Origin: Streptomyces albus subsp. albus
GTDB taxonomy: Bacteria; Actinomycetota; Actinomycetes; Streptomycetales; Streptomycetaceae
NCBI RefSeq assembly: GCF_000725885.1
Contig: NZ_JODR01000008.1
Coordinates: 331,561-395,560, forward strand
Direction: 5' to 3'
Length of the DNA stretch: 64,000 bases
The notes under the pieces were generated by a model. It worked only from the letters and a program-made list of their open reading frames with translations, ran no database searches and was not told where the DNA came from. Positions 45,819 through 55,980 of the stretch are shown in pieces (the stretch's first letter is position 1; each line of letters opens with the position of its first letter). A program made the translations under genes and the position numbers.

Positions 45819-46199
45819 ATGGCGGACCAGAAACTCGATGATGCGTCACTCCGGAAGAAGGAGGAGTGGCTCGTCAGCAAGATCGACAACATCAACGGTC
45901 AGGTCAAGGGCCTCCAGGGTGTCATCGACTCGATCGAGGGGCACTGGAAGGGCATCGGTGCCGGTGCCTTCGACACGAAGCAGACGGAAATCAACAACCG
46001 GATGCAGAAGCTGAACCGGTTGCTGGCCTATTTCCTCGAGGGCATCGAGGCGGCCCGGAAGGCGTCCGGTCTCAATGAGGACGACATCGCCCAGGCTCTC
46101 CGTGGCATCGACGTGGTCGACAGCGGTTACGGCGTGACGCCGGGAGGCCAGCCCGCCTCCAAGCTCGACATGTACTCGCCTCCGCCGATGAACGGCTGA
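45819..46199 (+). CDS. esxB: WXG100-family protein, EsxB-like
   Basis: The 126-residue protein folds as the WXG100 helical hairpin with the turn GHWKGIG (Trp43-x-Gly45), flanked by helices from KEEWLVSKIDNINGQVKGLQ and EINNRMQKLNRLLAYFLE. The ~25-residue C-terminal extension (GYGVTPGGQPASKLDMY) is longer than in minimal EsxB. WXG100 proteins form heterodimers and are exported by ESX systems through recognition by EccC. GGAGGGGAACGGAAGG precedes the ATG. The esxA gene follows after a 101-base gap. Assignment as the B partner follows the esxB-esxA order known from Streptomyces. Confidence 0.85.
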   Translation: MADQKLDDASLRKKEEWLVSKIDNINGQVKGLQGVIDSIEGHWKGIGAGAFDTKQTEINNRMQKLNRLLAYFLEGIEAARKASGLNEDDIAQALRGIDVVDSGYGVTPGGQPASKLDMYSPPPMNG

Positions 46200-46300
46200 G
46201 CAGGCACCTGAACTGTTTCGCAGTCGCCGGTGAGTCGAGGTCTTGAGCGAGACCCCTCACGCGGACGGCACCACAACGTCATTGCAACGGAGGAAGAGCG

Positions 46301-46618
46301 ATGCCGAGTTCGTACGAGGAAGGGCTGAAGGTAACCTACGCCAGCCTGGACAACGCGGCTGACGCGATCGACAAGCAGGCGAAGAACCTGAAGGCGGATC
46401 TCGACGAGATCGAGCGCGAGGTCAGGGCGATCTCCGCGATCTGGGAGGGCGAGGCGAAGACCGCCTACCAGGCGACGATGAAGAAGTGGGAGACCGAGGT
46501 CAACGGTGTCCACCTCAACCTGATGCAGATCGCGCAGGCCGTCCGTCTGAGCAAGGACGGGTACCAGTCCACGGACATGAAGTCCGCGCGGTGGTTCCAG
46601 GAGCACGGCATGCTGTGA
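46301..46618 (+). CDS. esxA: WXG100-family protein, EsxA-like
   Basis: The 105-residue WXG100 protein has AISAIWEGEAKTAY (Trp48-Glu-Gly50) at the helical turn. Its C-terminal DGYQSTDMKSA contains a Y-x-x-x-D secretion signal (Tyr88, Asp92), which in ESX systems is read by the EccC ATPase. The length and strongly helical content are typical. GGAGGA lies about nine bases before ATG 46301. It pairs with the EsxB-like protein upstream. A perfect 20-bp hairpin ends transcription after it. Confidence 0.9.
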   Translation: MPSSYEEGLKVTYASLDNAADAIDKQAKNLKADLDEIEREVRAISAIWEGEAKTAYQATMKKWETEVNGVHLNLMQIAQAVRLSKDGYQSTDMKSARWFQEHGML

Positions 46619-46654
46619 CGGCGCACACCGCACGGACGCGCAGACGCACGATGC

Positions 46655-46699
46655 ACACAGGGAGGGTGGGTGCCCGGGGGGCACCCACCCTCCCTGTGT
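46655..46699. terminator. Perfect 20-bp bidirectional hairpin between convergent esxA and bldB
   Basis: Positions 46655-46674 are exactly complementary to 46680-46699 around the loop CGGGG. The arms contain GGGAGGGTGGGTGCC and its complement. It sits between convergent genes and can serve both. Confidence 0.88.
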
Positions 46700-46745
46700 C
46701 GTGCAATGAGTCCGCGCGGAGAGGCGTCTCTCCCGCGGAAGGCGT

Positions 46746-47009
46746 TCACCCCTGTTGAGCGCCGCCAGTCTGCGGTGCCGGCTCCAGGTCGAACTCCCCG
46801 TCACGGGCGCCGAGGACGAAGGCCCGCCATTCGGCGGCGGTGTAGCGCAGTACCACGTCCGGTTCCTTCGAATTGCGCATGGCGACGGCACCGCCGGGCA
46901 GCTGGGCGATCTCGACGCGTTCGTCGTCCGGGCCGCCCGGGGCGCTTTCCCAGACGGCGTCGGAGATGTCCATCGCGTAGAGCTCTTCCTTCTCCTGCTG
47001 AGTACCCAC
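46746..47009 (-). CDS. bldB: BldB-like developmental regulator (DUF397 family)
   Basis: The 87-residue protein contains the compact DUF397-type domain: ELYAMDISDAVWESAPGG, then VEIAQLPGGAVAMRNSKE and VLRYTAAEWRAFVLGARDGE. BldB of Streptomyces is a small member of this family needed for aerial growth and antibiotic production, and its gene lies beside the esx genes, as here. The GTG start at 47009 has AGGGAG about nine bases upstream. The protein lacks an obvious DNA-binding motif, and its biochemical action is not established. The symbol rests on remembered similarity and location. Confidence 0.75.
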   Translation of the reverse strand: MGTQQEKEELYAMDISDAVWESAPGGPDDERVEIAQLPGGAVAMRNSKEPDVVLRYTAAEWRAFVLGARDGEFDLEPAPQTGGAQQG

Positions 47010-47083
47010 CTGCGGTTCTCCCTTCGCGCCCTGTGTGCGAGAGCCAGACTACGCAAAGTCGCAATGCGGTGACGGCCGTTCGG

Positions 47084-50000
47084 TCACTCCTCGCCCGGCA
47101 GCCAGCCGAGCTGCACCAGCGGTGTGCCACGCTTGCGGGAGACGAAGAAACCGCGGCCGGGCGGCATGTAGTGGGGGCGGACGTTGCCGAGGAGATCGCC
47201 CTCAGTGGGGTCGCCCGAGAGGACGACGCCCTGGGCGCCCAGTTCCTTGATCCGGGTCATGAACGACTCGAACATCGATCGCGAGGCGCCGGCCGAGCTG
47301 CGGGCGATGAGGAACCGCACCCCGACGTCCCGTGCGAAGGGCAGCCGTTCGGTGAGGACGTCGAGGGGGTTGCCGCTGGAGGTGGCGACCAGTTCGTAGT
47401 CGTCGATGACGATGAAGATCTGCGGCCCGGTCCACCAGCTCCGGTCGCGGAGCTGCTGCGGGGTGACGTCGGCCGAGGGCGCCCGCCGGTCCATCAGGTC
47501 GCGGAGCGCGTTCATGTGCGTCTCCATGGCGTTGGACATGGGCGCGTACTCCAGCAGATGGCTGTCCGGAATGGCGCCGAGCAGCGAGCGGCGGTAGTCG
47601 CCGACGACGATTTTCGCCTCGTCTCCCGAGTACCGCTCGGTGATCTGTTTGACGAGGAGGCGCAGCAGGGCCGTCTTGCCGGATTCGCTCTCGCCGAAGA
47701 CGAGGAAGAACGGGTCGGTCTCGAAGTCGACGAAGACGGGTTCGAGGTTGTTCTCGTCGATGGCGAAGGCGACGCCGCGTTCGGGGTGCGCGCCGCCGCC
47801 GGGGAGGCGGGCGGCCGGCAGCTCGCGCGGCAGCAGCCGCACCTGGGGCGCGGAGCTGCCCTGCCAGTGCGCGGCGAGGGTGCGGCACATCTCGGCGCTG
47901 GCGTCGGCGAGTTCGTGGTCGGACTCCACACCGTCGATGCGCGGCACGGCCGCCATGAAGTGGAGTCCTTCCATGGTCTGGCCGCGACCGGGTACGCCCG
48001 CCGGCACGTTGGCGGCGGTCTTGCGGTTGAGCTCGGAGTCCATGGTGTCGCCCAGCCGCAGCTCCAGCCTGTTGCCCAGCAGGTCCTTGAGGGCGGCCCG
48101 CACCTCCATGTTGCGGGAGGCCGTCACCACCAGGTGGACGCCGTAGCCCAGGCCCCGGCCCGCGATGTCGTTGACGATGTCGGTGAGGCCCTCGTAGTCG
48201 TTGCGGAAGTTGCCCCACCCGTCGACGACGAGGAACACATCGCCCCAGGGCTGGTCGGTGATCTCGCCGCGGGCGCGGCGGCGCCGGTAGGTGGCGATGG
48301 AGTCGATGTTGTGGGTGCGGAAGTACTCCTCGCGGCGGTTGAGGATGCCGTAGACCTCGGCGACGGTGCGGCGGACGCGTTCGGGGTCGAGGCGGGAGGC
48401 GACGCCGCCGACGTGCGGCAGACCGGCGATGGCGGACATGCCGCCGCCACCGAAGTCGAGCCCGTAGAACTGCACCTCGGCGGGGGTGTGGGTGAGGGCG
48501 AACGCGGAGATGAGCGTCCGCATCAGGGTGGACTTGCCGGACTGGGGGCCGCCGACGACGAGCATGTGGCCGGCGGCGCCGGAGAAGTCGAGGTACAGCG
48601 GGTCGCGACGCTGTTCGAAGGGCTTGTCGACGAGGCCGACGGGCACCACGAGCTGCCCCAGCCGCGGATAGTCGGGGACGGTCAGACCGCGGCCCTCGAC
48701 GGGGGCGAGGCCGGGCAGGAGCTCGTCCAGCGGGGAGGCGTTGTCCAGCGGCGGCAGCCACACCTGGTGGGCTGGGGTGCCCTGGCCCTCCAGGCGGCGG
48801 ACGACGACGTCGAGGACGGTGTCGGCCAGCGCGTCGTCGTCGGCGCCGCCGACGGGCTGCGCGGGCACGGGGGCCGCCGCCTCCGGGTCGGGCCGTTGCA
48901 CGGGGACCTCGGCGGCGGTGAACAGCACGGGGCGGCGGCTGGCCGCGGCGGGTCCTGCGGCGGCCGGCTCGGCGTCACTGCCGGCGCGGTAGACGCCGGA
49001 GACGTAGGCGGCCTTGAAACGCGTCATCTCGTCGGTGCCGAACTTGAGGTAGCCGGAACCGGGGACCGACGGCAGGTGGTAGGCGTCGGGGACGCCGAGG
49101 GCGGCCCGGGACTCGGCGGCGGAGAAGGTGCGCAGACCGACCCGGTAGGACAGATAGGTCTCCAGGCCGCGCAGCCGGCCCTCCTCCAGCCGCTGCGAGG
49201 CGAGCAGCAGGTGGACACCCAGGGACCGGCCGATGCGGCCGATCTGGATGAACATGTCGATGAAGTCGGGCTTCGCCGTCAGCAGCTCGCTGAACTCGTC
49301 GATGACCAGGACGAGGGAGGGGATGGGGGAGAGGGGCGCGCCGGCGGCGCGGGCCTTCTCGTAGTCGTGGATGTTGGCGTAGTTGCCGGCGTCGCGCAGG
49401 AGCTCCTGGCGGCGGTTGAGCTCGCCGCGGATCGAGTCGCCCATGCGGTCGACGAGGGTGAGGTCGTCGGCCAGGTTGGTGATGACGGCGGCGACGTGCG
49501 GCATCTGGGCCATGCCCGCGAAGGTGGCACCGCCCTTGAAGTCGGCGAGGACGAAGTTCAGGGTCTCCGAGGAGTGCGTGACGGCCAGGCCGAGCACGAG
49601 GGTGCGCAGCAGCTCCGACTTGCCGGAGCCGGTGGCGCCCACGCACAGCCCGTGCGGACCCATACCGTCCTGTGCGGCTTCCTTCAGGTCGAGCATGACG
49701 GGCTGGCCGTCCTCGCCGACACCGATGGGGACGCGCAGCCGTTCCGCCTGCGAGCGGGGGCGCCAGGTGCGGGTGACGTCGACGGAGGCGGCGTCGCCCA
49801 GGTTGAGCAGGTCGGTGAAGTCGAGTTTGGCCAGCAGCGGTTCGTCGCCGTCATCGCCGGAGCCGACCCGCAGGGGGGCGAGCTGCCGGGCCACGGCTTC
49901 GGCGGCTTCGTAGGAGAGGGCGTCGGGGGTGCCGTCGTAGACGAGGCCCTGGCCCGACTCCAGGCGCAGCGTGCGGGGCTGGACGAGAACGGACAGTCCG

Positions 50001-51064
50001 CCGCGCGCGGTGTCGGTGTCGCCGGGGACGATCTCGATGATGCTGACGCCGTGGAGGCCCTCGGGGGCGGCCAGCATCGAGTTGGGCAGCACGGCGGTGC
50101 CGTCGAGGACGACGACGATGTGCGGCTGTTCCAGCAGGGGCTCGGCGCCGGGGTTGAACCGGGGCCGGCCCTCCAGCCGGGCGAGCAGCAGCTCCTCCAG
50201 TTCGAGGGTGTCGGTCACGATGAGGCGCCGGGTGCCGGCCCCGTCGGTGAGGTCGCCGGCCTGGGCGTGCGGCAGCCACTTGGCCCAGTCCCACAGCTGG
50301 TAGGTCTCACGGCCGGCCGCGACGGCGATGACGAGGTCCTCGGGGGAGTGCAGGGCGGCCAGGGAGCAGAGCATGGCGCGGGCGGAGCCGTACACGGCGT
50401 CGGCGTCACCGCTGAGGGTCACGTGGTAGAAGGCCCGCAGGGAGACGGCCATGGGCAGGCCGTCGAGCGTGGCGTGGGTGTTGAGGAACTGGTGCATGGC
50501 GCCGACGGTGAGCGGTTCCAGCTCGTCGACCGGCGCCGTGTCGGGTGCGACCAGGGGGGTGGCCAGCTGCTGGGCGCCGAGGCCGACGCGCACCTGGCCG
50601 AAGTCCGGGTCGGTGGCGCGGCGTTCCCACACCCTGCTGCCCTCGGCGACGAGCGACCAGAGCTGGTCGGGGGCGGGGTGGAGGTAGAACTGCGCGTCGC
50701 GCTGCTTGAGCGCGGTCTTGCGGACGGTACGCCGGGTCTGTGCCAGATATTTGAGGTAGTCGCGGCGTGACTGCGCCATCTCGCCCTGGGAGCCGCGGCG
50801 CATCCGCACTGCCATGGCGACGACCATGGTGACCGTGGAGACCAGCATCAGCGCGCCCATCACCCGCATCATGGGGTGCGAGTTGTAGCCGGGCATGAGG
50901 AAGAACATGCTGGACCCGCCCATGCCGAGCATCGGCAGGATCTGCATCCACATGCCTTCTTGCTGTCCCCGCGGCAGTTCCGGAGGCGGCTGCAACTGCA
51001 GCTCTTCGCCGGGCACTTCGGGAGGCAACGCCCGAGGCGGACGCTTGACGACGATCTGGGTCAC
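47084..51064 (-). CDS. eccC: Type VII secretion FtsK/SpoIIIE ATPase EccC
   Basis: EccC is the motor and substrate receptor of ESX systems. The 1326-residue protein has two N-terminal transmembrane segments (LPMLGMGGSSMFFLMPG; VMGALMLVSTVTMVVAMAV), a linker domain and three ATPase domains with P loops GATGSGKSE (~476), GGPQSGKST (~838) and GESESGKTA (~1124). The first also has LVLVIDEFSEL (Walker B) and is the least degenerate. All three are fused in one chain, unlike the split EccCa/EccCb of mycobacterial ESX-1. GTG 51064 (VTQIVVKRPPRALPPE) is the typical EccC start; only a weak ribosome-binding site precedes it. Confidence 0.96.
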   Translation of the reverse strand: MTQIVVKRPPRALPPEVPGEELQLQPPPELPRGQQEGMWMQILPMLGMGGSSMFFLMPGYNSHPMMRVMGALMLVSTVTMVVAMAVRMRRGSQGEMAQSRRDYLKYLAQTRRTVRKTALKQRDAQFYLHPAPDQLWSLVAEGSRVWERRATDPDFGQVRVGLGAQQLATPLVAPDTAPVDELEPLTVGAMHQFLNTHATLDGLPMAVSLRAFYHVTLSGDADAVYGSARAMLCSLAALHSPEDLVIAVAAGRETYQLWDWAKWLPHAQAGDLTDGAGTRRLIVTDTLELEELLLARLEGRPRFNPGAEPLLEQPHIVVVLDGTAVLPNSMLAAPEGLHGVSIIEIVPGDTDTARGGLSVLVQPRTLRLESGQGLVYDGTPDALSYEAAEAVARQLAPLRVGSGDDGDEPLLAKLDFTDLLNLGDAASVDVTRTWRPRSQAERLRVPIGVGEDGQPVMLDLKEAAQDGMGPHGLCVGATGSGKSELLRTLVLGLAVTHSSETLNFVLADFKGGATFAGMAQMPHVAAVITNLADDLTLVDRMGDSIRGELNRRQELLRDAGNYANIHDYEKARAAGAPLSPIPSLVLVIDEFSELLTAKPDFIDMFIQIGRIGRSLGVHLLLASQRLEEGRLRGLETYLSYRVGLRTFSAAESRAALGVPDAYHLPSVPGSGYLKFGTDEMTRFKAAYVSGVYRAGSDAEPAAAGPAAASRRPVLFTAAEVPVQRPDPEAAAPVPAQPVGGADDDALADTVLDVVVRRLEGQGTPAHQVWLPPLDNASPLDELLPGLAPVEGRGLTVPDYPRLGQLVVPVGLVDKPFEQRRDPLYLDFSGAAGHMLVVGGPQSGKSTLMRTLISAFALTHTPAEVQFYGLDFGGGGMSAIAGLPHVGGVASRLDPERVRRTVAEVYGILNRREEYFRTHNIDSIATYRRRRARGEITDQPWGDVFLVVDGWGNFRNDYEGLTDIVNDIAGRGLGYGVHLVVTASRNMEVRAALKDLLGNRLELRLGDTMDSELNRKTAANVPAGVPGRGQTMEGLHFMAAVPRIDGVESDHELADASAEMCRTLAAHWQGSSAPQVRLLPRELPAARLPGGGAHPERGVAFAIDENNLEPVFVDFETDPFFLVFGESESGKTALLRLLVKQITERYSGDEAKIVVGDYRRSLLGAIPDSHLLEYAPMSNAMETHMNALRDLMDRRAPSADVTPQQLRDRSWWTGPQIFIVIDDYELVATSSGNPLDVLTERLPFARDVGVRFLIARSSAGASRSMFESFMTRIKELGAQGVVLSGDPTEGDLLGNVRPHYMPPGRGFFVSRKRGTPLVQLGWLPGEE

Positions 51065-51547
51065 TCGCGCACCAATTCCCTTGCGTTCCCTGGAGTTCCC
51101 TGTGGGCTGCCTGTGCGTTCCGGGGCCCTCGTACCGGAATCCCCGTCCGCGGGAAGGGACGTGCGGTGCCGGCCGCACCCGGTGTCGGTGACCGGCGTCG
51201 CGCGGTGACGCGTCCCCCTCCGCGCCTGGCGATCCTAGTGGCACAGTGAGTTGACCGGGACCGGTAGGGTGGCGCGCGCTGTCTGCCGCGCGGCGGCAGG
51301 CACCCGGCGGCTGGTGCGCCGGTGCCCGCCACCCGTCTCACCGGCGCGCGGCGGAAACCGCGCCGGGGCACGCCGGACCGGGGCACCGCACCGGTACGCG
51401 GCCCGGCGTGCTGGGCGCCGCTCGGGCCGCCCGTACGGCGTCGCCACGCAGGCGAGGCGGTGCCGTGCCGCGGTGCCGCACCGGCACGCCCGACGGGCCC
51501 ACCAGCGGGCTTCCGACATCCAGCAGGCTTTCGAGGGGGACGCACAG
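51065..51547. promoter_or_regulatory. Divergent promoter region between eccC and eccD
   Basis: No convincing gene is seen in these 483 bases. TAGGAT on the minus strand (51238-51233) and TAGGGT on the plus strand (51265-51270) are possible back-to-back -10 elements near 51230-51270. This would leave leaders of about 165 bases for eccC and 270 bases for eccD. -35 matches are poor. The stretch from 51280 is open in one frame, but its composition is unlike the genes. Confidence 0.35.
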
Positions 51548-53071
51548 GTGAGTACGACGGCTTCCGCCGCCACCGGACCCGGTGGGCAGCCGGGCGCCGG
51601 GGGCGCCCGAGGAGCGGCCGGCACGCCCGGCAGGACGGGTGGCGCGGCCCTGGACACCGGCTTCTGCCGGGTGACCATCGTGGCTCCCGACAGCCGCATC
51701 GACGTCGCGCTCCCGGAGGACATCGCGGTCGCCGACCTCTACCCGGAGATCCTGCGGCTGTCCGGACAGAGCCCGGCCCCGGGCGCGCCCGTGGGCTACC
51801 ACCTGGTGCGCCGGGACGGCACTGTGCTGGACAGCGCGCGGTCGTTCGCGGCGCAGCGCATTCTCGACGGCGAGGTGCTCAGCCTCCGGCCGTTCGCCGA
51901 GTCGCTGCCGCCCGCCGTCTTCGACGACGTGTCCGACGCGGTCGCCTCCGCCGTCACCCGCGACCGCAAGCTGTGGGGCGACGAGATGATGCGGGCCGCC
52001 GGGCTGGTGGGCGGTGGGGTCCTGCTGGCCCTCATGGCGGTCGTGCTGTGGTTCTCCGATCCGTCCGGCCACGACATGCACGGGCTGGCCGGTGTGCTGG
52101 CGGCGGTCACGGGCGTTCTGCTGCTGGCCCTGTCGGCGGTGCGGGCCCGCGTCTACGACGACCGGCCCACCGCGGTCACCCTGGGGCTGGCCTCGCTGCC
52201 GCACGTGATGGTGGCGGGCAGCGGTCTGCTGCCGCTGGACGCGGGGCAGGGCGTCGGCAGGCTCCAGTTCCTGCTGGGCAGCGTCAGCGTCCTGCTGGCG
52301 GCTGCCGTCCTCATCGCGCTGACCCCCAACGGGGACGGGCCGTTCGTGGCGGCGGCCTTCACCGCGACGGTGGGCACGGTGATCACCTTCATCGCGATCG
52401 TCACCGACATCCGCCCCGTGGAGACGGCCGCCGTGTGCGCGCCTGTGGCCGTGGGCGTCCTGGCGTTCCTGCCCGGTCTGTCGACCCGCTTCGCCCGGCT
52501 GCCCATCGGGTTCGAGGCGACCCGCACCCGAATGAGTGACTACGACGCCGACCCGGACGCGGCCCCCCGCACCCAGGGCCCCGTCGACGCGGAGCGCATC
52601 GCGGCGCAGGCCCGGCGCGGGCACGAGCTGCTGGTCGGGCTGGTCGGCGGCTGCGCGGCCGTCGTGATCGTCTCCAGCGCGGTGCTGAGCTTCTCCGACT
52701 CCGGATGGGGGCAGCTGCTCGCCCTGGCGACCGGGATCGCGATGCTGCTGCGGGCCCGCCTCTTCCGCTACACCTCGCAGGTCACCAGCTCGCTGGTGGC
52801 GGGCCTGGTGGCGCTGGTGCTGCTGGGCGCCGGCCTGGCCGGGGACTTCCCGGTGGACGGGGACGCGCTGCGCACGGTGTGGCTGAGCGCGGGGCTGGCC
52901 CTGGGGGCGGTGCTGGTCATCGCCATCGGTCTGGCCGTGCCCCGCAAGGGCGTGACCCCGTTCTGGGGGCGTTTCGTGGAGATACTGGAGACATTCGTCC
53001 TGCTCACGCTGGTGCCGCTGTGCCTCGCGGTGATGAACGTCTACTCGGCGGCCCGCAGTCTCACCAGTTAG
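51548..53071 (+). CDS. eccD: Type VII secretion channel protein EccD
   Basis: EccD is the polytopic subunit thought to line the ESX inner-membrane assembly. The 507-residue protein has a low-complexity N terminus, a ubiquitin-like cytoplasmic domain (about 38-115: [30 protein letters not shown]), then roughly eleven hydrophobic helices up to the C terminus. A cytoplasmic loop ([20 protein letters not shown]) lies in the middle. The GTG at 51548 has GAGGGGG about nine bases upstream. It is divergent from eccC and ends 92 bases before rpsO. Confidence 0.93.
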   Translation: MSTTASAATGPGGQPGAGGARGAAGTPGRTGGAALDTGFCRVTIVAPDSRIDVALPEDIAVADLYPEILRLSGQSPAPGAPVGYHLVRRDGTVLDSARSFAAQRILDGEVLSLRPFAESLPPAVFDDVSDAVASAVTRDRKLWGDEMMRAAGLVGGGVLLALMAVVLWFSDPSGHDMHGLAGVLAAVTGVLLLALSAVRARVYDDRPTAVTLGLASLPHVMVAGSGLLPLDAGQGVGRLQFLLGSVSVLLAAAVLIALTPNGDGPFVAAAFTATVGTVITFIAIVTDIRPVETAAVCAPVAVGVLAFLPGLSTRFARLPIGFEATRTRMSDYDADPDAAPRTQGPVDAERIAAQARRGHELLVGLVGGCAAVVIVSSAVLSFSDSGWGQLLALATGIAMLLRARLFRYTSQVTSSLVAGLVALVLLGAGLAGDFPVDGDALRTVWLSAGLALGAVLVIAIGLAVPRKGVTPFWGRFVEILETFVLLTLVPLCLAVMNVYSAARSLTS

Positions 53072-53163
53072 CCACTGGTACCCTGTACCGGCCGGTCGAG
53101 TATCGAAGGATCCCCTGTGACGAAGACCAGGGGCGCTCGGCGGCACGAACCCAAGGAGTACGA

Positions 53164-53454
53164 GTGTCGTCTCTTGACGCCGCGACGAAGAAGCAGATCA
53201 TCTCGGAGTTCGCCACCAAGGAGGGTGACACCGGCTCCCCCGAGGTCCAGGTGGCGCTGCTCTCCCGTCGCATCAGCGACCTGACCGAGCACCTGAAGAC
53301 CCACAAGCACGACCACCACTCGCGCCGTGGTCTGCTGCTGCTGGTCGGCCAGCGCCGCCGCCTGCTGCAGTACCTGGCCAAGAAGGACATCCAGCGCTTC
53401 CGTGCGCTGGTCGAGCGCCTCGGCATCCGCCGCGGCGCGGCGGGCGCCCGCTAG
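53164..53454 (+). CDS. rpsO: 30S ribosomal protein S15
   Basis: S15 binds the central domain of 16S rRNA early in 30S assembly. The 96-residue protein is canonical: [40 protein letters not shown] and [23 protein letters not shown] lies five bases before the GTG at 53164. pnp follows after a 292-base structured gap, the conserved rpsO-pnp pairing. S15 often represses its own translation in bacteria, but I see no clear pseudoknot in the short leader. Confidence 0.98.
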   Translation: MSSLDAATKKQIISEFATKEGDTGSPEVQVALLSRRISDLTEHLKTHKHDHHSRRGLLLLVGQRRRLLQYLAKKDIQRFRALVERLGIRRGAAGAR

Positions 53455-53461
53455 CAGTCGA

Positions 53462-53501
53462 CGAAGGGAGCGGTTCCCCGATCCGGGGGCCGCTCCCTTC
53501 G
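53462..53501 (+). terminator. Hairpin after rpsO, possible partial terminator
   Basis: CGAAGGGAGCGG (53462-53473) and CCGCTCCCTTCG (53490-53501) are exact complements, and the inner CCCC and GGGG can extend the stem after two wobble positions. It begins eight bases after the rpsO stop. Confidence 0.75.
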
Positions 53502-53584
53502 ACGTATCGGAGCACAGCCGTATCTCGCGCGACGGCGAACCTTTGTAGTCTTGTCACGCGAGACCCACAACGACAAAAGAGGCA

Positions 53585-53690
53585 GGAGCGCCCCCCGACG
53601 CCGGTCCTCGGTAGTGGCCCCCGGACCCGCGGATATCCGCGGCGGCTCCGGGAGCTTCGATCGAAGACCGGCCCGCACCGGGAGCGCTCC
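53585..53690 (+). promoter_or_regulatory. Structured rpsO-pnp intergenic RNA, candidate RNase III site
   Basis: Three nested complementary pairs are visible: GGAGCGC (53585-53591) with GCGCTCC (53684-53690); GCCGGTC (53600-53606) with GACCGGC (53666-53672); and the perfect 16-base palindrome CCGCGGATATCCGCGG (53627-53642). TTCGATCGAA near 53655 is another palindrome. RNase III cutting of the rpsO-pnp intergenic hairpin is established in Streptomyces coelicolor and other bacteria; that it occurs here is inference. Confidence 0.65.
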
Positions 53691-53746
53691 GCAGTACACA
53701 GTCCGCCGCGCGACGTGCAGCGGACGCAGACGAGGAGATATTCCTG

Positions 53747-55980
53747 GTGGAGAACGAGACCCACTACGCCGAGGCCGTCATCGACAACGGCGCCTTCGGC
53801 ACCCGCACCATCCGCTTCGAGACGGGCCGTCTGGCCAAGCAGGCCGCGGGTTCCGCCGTCGCCTACCTGGACGACGACACGATGGTGCTGTCGGCGACGA
53901 CGGCCTCGAAGCAGCCGAAGGACCAGCTCGACTTCTTCCCGCTGACGGTGGACGTCGAGGAGCGGATGTACGCCGCCGGCAAGATCCCCGGCTCCTTCTT
54001 CCGGCGTGAGGGCCGCCCGTCCGAGGACGCGATCCTCACCTGCCGCCTGATCGACCGTCCGCTGCGCCCCTCCTTCAAGAAGGGCCTGCGCAACGAGATC
54101 CAGATCGTCGAGACGGTCATGGCGCTCAACCCCGACCACCTCTACGACGTGGTCGCCATCAACGCCGCCTCCTGCTCCACGCAGCTGGCCGGCCTGCCCT
54201 TCTCCGGCCCGATCGGCGGCACCCGCGTGGCCCTGATCCGCGGCCAGTGGGTGGCCTTCCCGACCCACTCCGAGCTGGAGGAGGCCGTCTTCGACATGGT
54301 CATCGCCGGCCGGGTGCTGCCCGACGGCGACGTGGCCGTGATGATGGTCGAGGCCGAGGCGACCGAGAAGACGATCGAGCTGGTCAAGGGCGGCGCCGAG
54401 GCCCCGACCGAGGAGGTCGTGGCCGCCGGTATGGAGGCCGCGAAGCCGTTCATCAAGGTGCTGTGCAAGGCGCAGGCCGACCTGGCCGCGAAGGCCGCCA
54501 AGCCCACCGGCGAGTTCCCGATCTTCCTGGACTACCAGGACGACGTGCTGGAGGCGCTGACCGAGGCCGTCCGTGACGAGCTGGCCCAGGCGCTGACGAT
54601 CGCCGGCAAGCAGGAGCGCGAGACGGAGCTGGACCGCGTCAAGGCGCTGGCGGCCGAGAAGCTGCTGCCGCAGTTCGAGGGGCGCGAGAAGGAGATCTCC
54701 GCCGCCTACCGGGCACTGACCAAGACCCTGGTGCGCGAGCGCGTCATCAAGGAGAAGAAGCGCATCGACGGCCGCGGTGTCACCGACATCCGCACGCTGG
54801 CCGCCGAGGTCGAGGCCATTCCGCGGGTGCACGGCTCGGCCCTGTTCGAGCGCGGCGAGACGCAGATCCTCGGCGTCACCACGCTGAACATGCTGCGCAT
54901 GGAGCAGCAGCTGGACACCCTCTCGCCGGTGACCCGCAAGCGCTACATGCACAACTACAACTTCCCGCCCTACTCCACCGGTGAGACGGGCCGTGTCGGT
55001 TCCCCGAAGCGCCGCGAGATCGGCCACGGCGCGCTGGCCGAGCGCGCCCTGGTGCCGGTGCTGCCGACCCGCGAGGAGTTCCCGTACGCCATCCGGCAGG
55101 TCTCCGAGGCGCTGGGCTCCAACGGCTCGACGTCGATGGGCTCGGTCTGCGCCTCCACCATGTCGCTGCTGAACGCCGGTGTGCCGCTCAAGGCGCCGGT
55201 GGCCGGTATCGCCATGGGCCTGATCTCCGAGGAGGTCGAGGGCGAGACCCACTACGTGACGCTGACCGACATCCTCGGTGCCGAGGACGCGTTCGGCGAC
55301 ATGGACTTCAAGGTCGCCGGCACCAAGCAGTTCGTCACCGCCCTCCAGCTCGACACCAAGCTGGACGGCATCCCGGCGTCCGTGCTGGCCGCGGCCCTCA
55401 AGCAGGCCCGTGACGCGCGGCTGCACATCCTCGACGTGATGAACGAGGCCATCGACGTCCCGGACGAGATGTCCCCGAACGCGCCGCGGATCATCACCGT
55501 GAAGATCCCGGTGGACAAGATCGGCGAGGTCATCGGCCCGAAGGGCAAGATGATCAACCAGATCCAGGAGGACACCGGCGCCGACATCACCATCGAGGAC
55601 GACGGCACCATCTACATCGGTGCCGCCGACGGTCCGGCCGCCGAGGCCGCCCGCGCCACCATCAACGGCATCGCCAACCCGACGATGCCCGAGGTCGGCG
55701 AGCGCTACCTGGGCACGGTCGTCAAGACCACCACCTTCGGCGCCTTCGTCTCGTTGCTGCCCGGCAAGGACGGCCTGCTGCACATCTCGCAGATCCGCAA
55801 GCTGGCTGGCGGCAAGCGGGTGGAGAACGTGGAGGACGTGCTCGGCGTGGGCCAGAAGGTCCAGGTCGAGATCGCCGAGATCGACCAGCGCGGCAAGCTC
55901 TCCCTGATCCCCGTCCTGGACGAGGAAGAGGGCGCCGACAAGTCCGGCGAAGCCGCTGACACCGAGGACGAGACCGCGAA

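Noticed and set aside
46670..50770. A 1366-codon open frame on the plus strand opposite eccC
   Set aside because: It mirrors the GC-rich codon pattern of eccC on the other strand, has no domain, and is H/G/V/D-rich as expected of an antisense frame.
51065..51244. 60-residue N-terminal extension of EccC
   Set aside because: The extra sequence is not hydrophobic or conserved-looking, and VTQIVVKRPPRA is the familiar EccC start.
51251..51547. N-terminal extension of EccD from an upstream start
   Set aside because: The translated stretch is R/A/G/P-rich and unlike EccD. The GTG at 51548 has a good ribosome-binding site.
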